Below, one piece after another: positions 6,466 to 6,726 of a DNA stretch of 6,726 nt. The stretch spans positions 5,542-12,267 of the forward strand of contig JACQWU010000163.1 of assembly GCA_016209155.1 (NCBI GenBank), read 5' to 3'. The stretch is from Candidatus Desantisiibacteriota bacterium (GTDB lineage: Bacteria; JACRDZ01). Positions within the stretch are counted from its first letter, which is position 1, and the number at the start of each line of letters is the position of its first letter. The position numbers and the translations under genes are program-made. Below the pieces are notes generated by a model. The model saw only the letters and a program-made list of their open reading frames with translations. It was not told the origin of the DNA and searched no databases.

Positions 6466-6726
6466 CTATTCCCATTCCCACTCAACTTCCATAACTTCAT
6501 ATTTTAACGTACCTGCAGGGACAGTAACATCAACGGTTTCACCTTTTTTATGACCCATTAATCCCTGTGCTATCGGAGAATAAACAGAAATTTTATTCTC
6601 AAAAATGTCAGCTTCTTCCTCTCCCACCAGTATATATATTTCATCTTCATTCGTTTTAAGGTCTTTTAAATGTATTTTTGCGCCTATTCGTATAACATCC
6701 TTCGGCATTTTATCATCATCCACTAT
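6466..6726 (-). CDS. greA: Transcription elongation factor GreA, C-terminal part (5' end outside window)
   Basis: The frame is open to the right edge, so only the last 86 residues are present; the GTG at 6723 is not a real start. They make up the GreA/GreB C-terminal FKBP-like domain that binds RNA polymerase near the secondary channel. Visible landmarks are IRIGAKIHLKDLKTNEDEIYILVG, given here only as its span (about residues 11-35 from the edge), then EEADIFENKISVYSPIAQGL with the family's SPI core, GHKKGETVDV and a closing PAGTLKYEVMEVEW. The N-terminal coiled coil that stimulates RNA cleavage in backtracked polymerase lies outside the window, so GreA cannot be told strictly from GreB or a Gre-like homologue. 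The G-L-x-G-x-K-x-G-E pattern and the TLKYEV ending favour GreA. It is the first visible gene of the greA-priA-DUF58 group. Confidence 0.85.
   Translation of the reverse strand: MVDDDKMPKDVIRIGAKIHLKDLKTNEDEIYILVGEEEADIFENKISVYSPIAQGLMGHKKGETVDVTVPAGTLKYEVMEVEWEWE

Overview
The window is AT-rich DNA (roughly one third G+C by eye) from a bacterium. It holds six protein genes in two convergent groups of three, and the first and last genes run off the window. I see no rRNA, tRNA, CRISPR array, insertion sequence or phage gene. The gene content (a HEAT-repeat protein, a membrane polyferredoxin, an NHA-type antiporter and a DUF58 protein) and the heptamer repeats between genes would fit a Gram-negative, probably anaerobic or respiratory lineage such as Desulfobacterota, Planctomycetota (Brocadiae) or Omnitrophota. 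That placement is inference; no marker here fixes the taxon.

Plus strand (1-3439). The 3' part of a HEAT-repeat protein is followed after 10 bp by a full-length cation/proton antiporter of the CPA2/NHA (SLC9B-like) type. The ribosome binding site of the antiporter abuts the HEAT stop codon, so the two look co-transcribed and translationally coupled. After a 65-bp AT-only-looking gap with a weak promoter candidate comes a 486-residue membrane iron-sulfur protein. It has two CxxCP/CxxxCP membrane motifs, two cytoplasmic [4Fe-4S] cysteine sets, and a C-terminal membrane domain that simple NapH-type proteins lack.

Minus strand (6726-3446). Read in transcription order, the genes are the C-terminal part of the transcript cleavage factor GreA, the primosomal helicase PriA (complete, all motifs intact), and a DUF58 protein with a von Willebrand A-like metal site. 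Two small features sit in the gaps. Before priA there is a possible 5-codon leader ORF with a good Shine-Dalgarno sequence, whose TGA overlaps the priA ATG. Between priA and the DUF58 gene there is a 35-bp block of five 7-bp repeats that is also an imperfect palindrome. The two groups meet tail to tail with only 6 bp between the stop codons.

The minus-strand group is largely housekeeping (transcription rescue, replication restart) with a DUF58 gene attached. The plus-strand group is membrane bioenergetics (ion exchange and electron transfer) with a protein-interaction scaffold. I did not find a clearly new multi-gene system. The best leads are the polyferredoxin architecture, the leader ORF of priA, and the heptamer/palindrome element.
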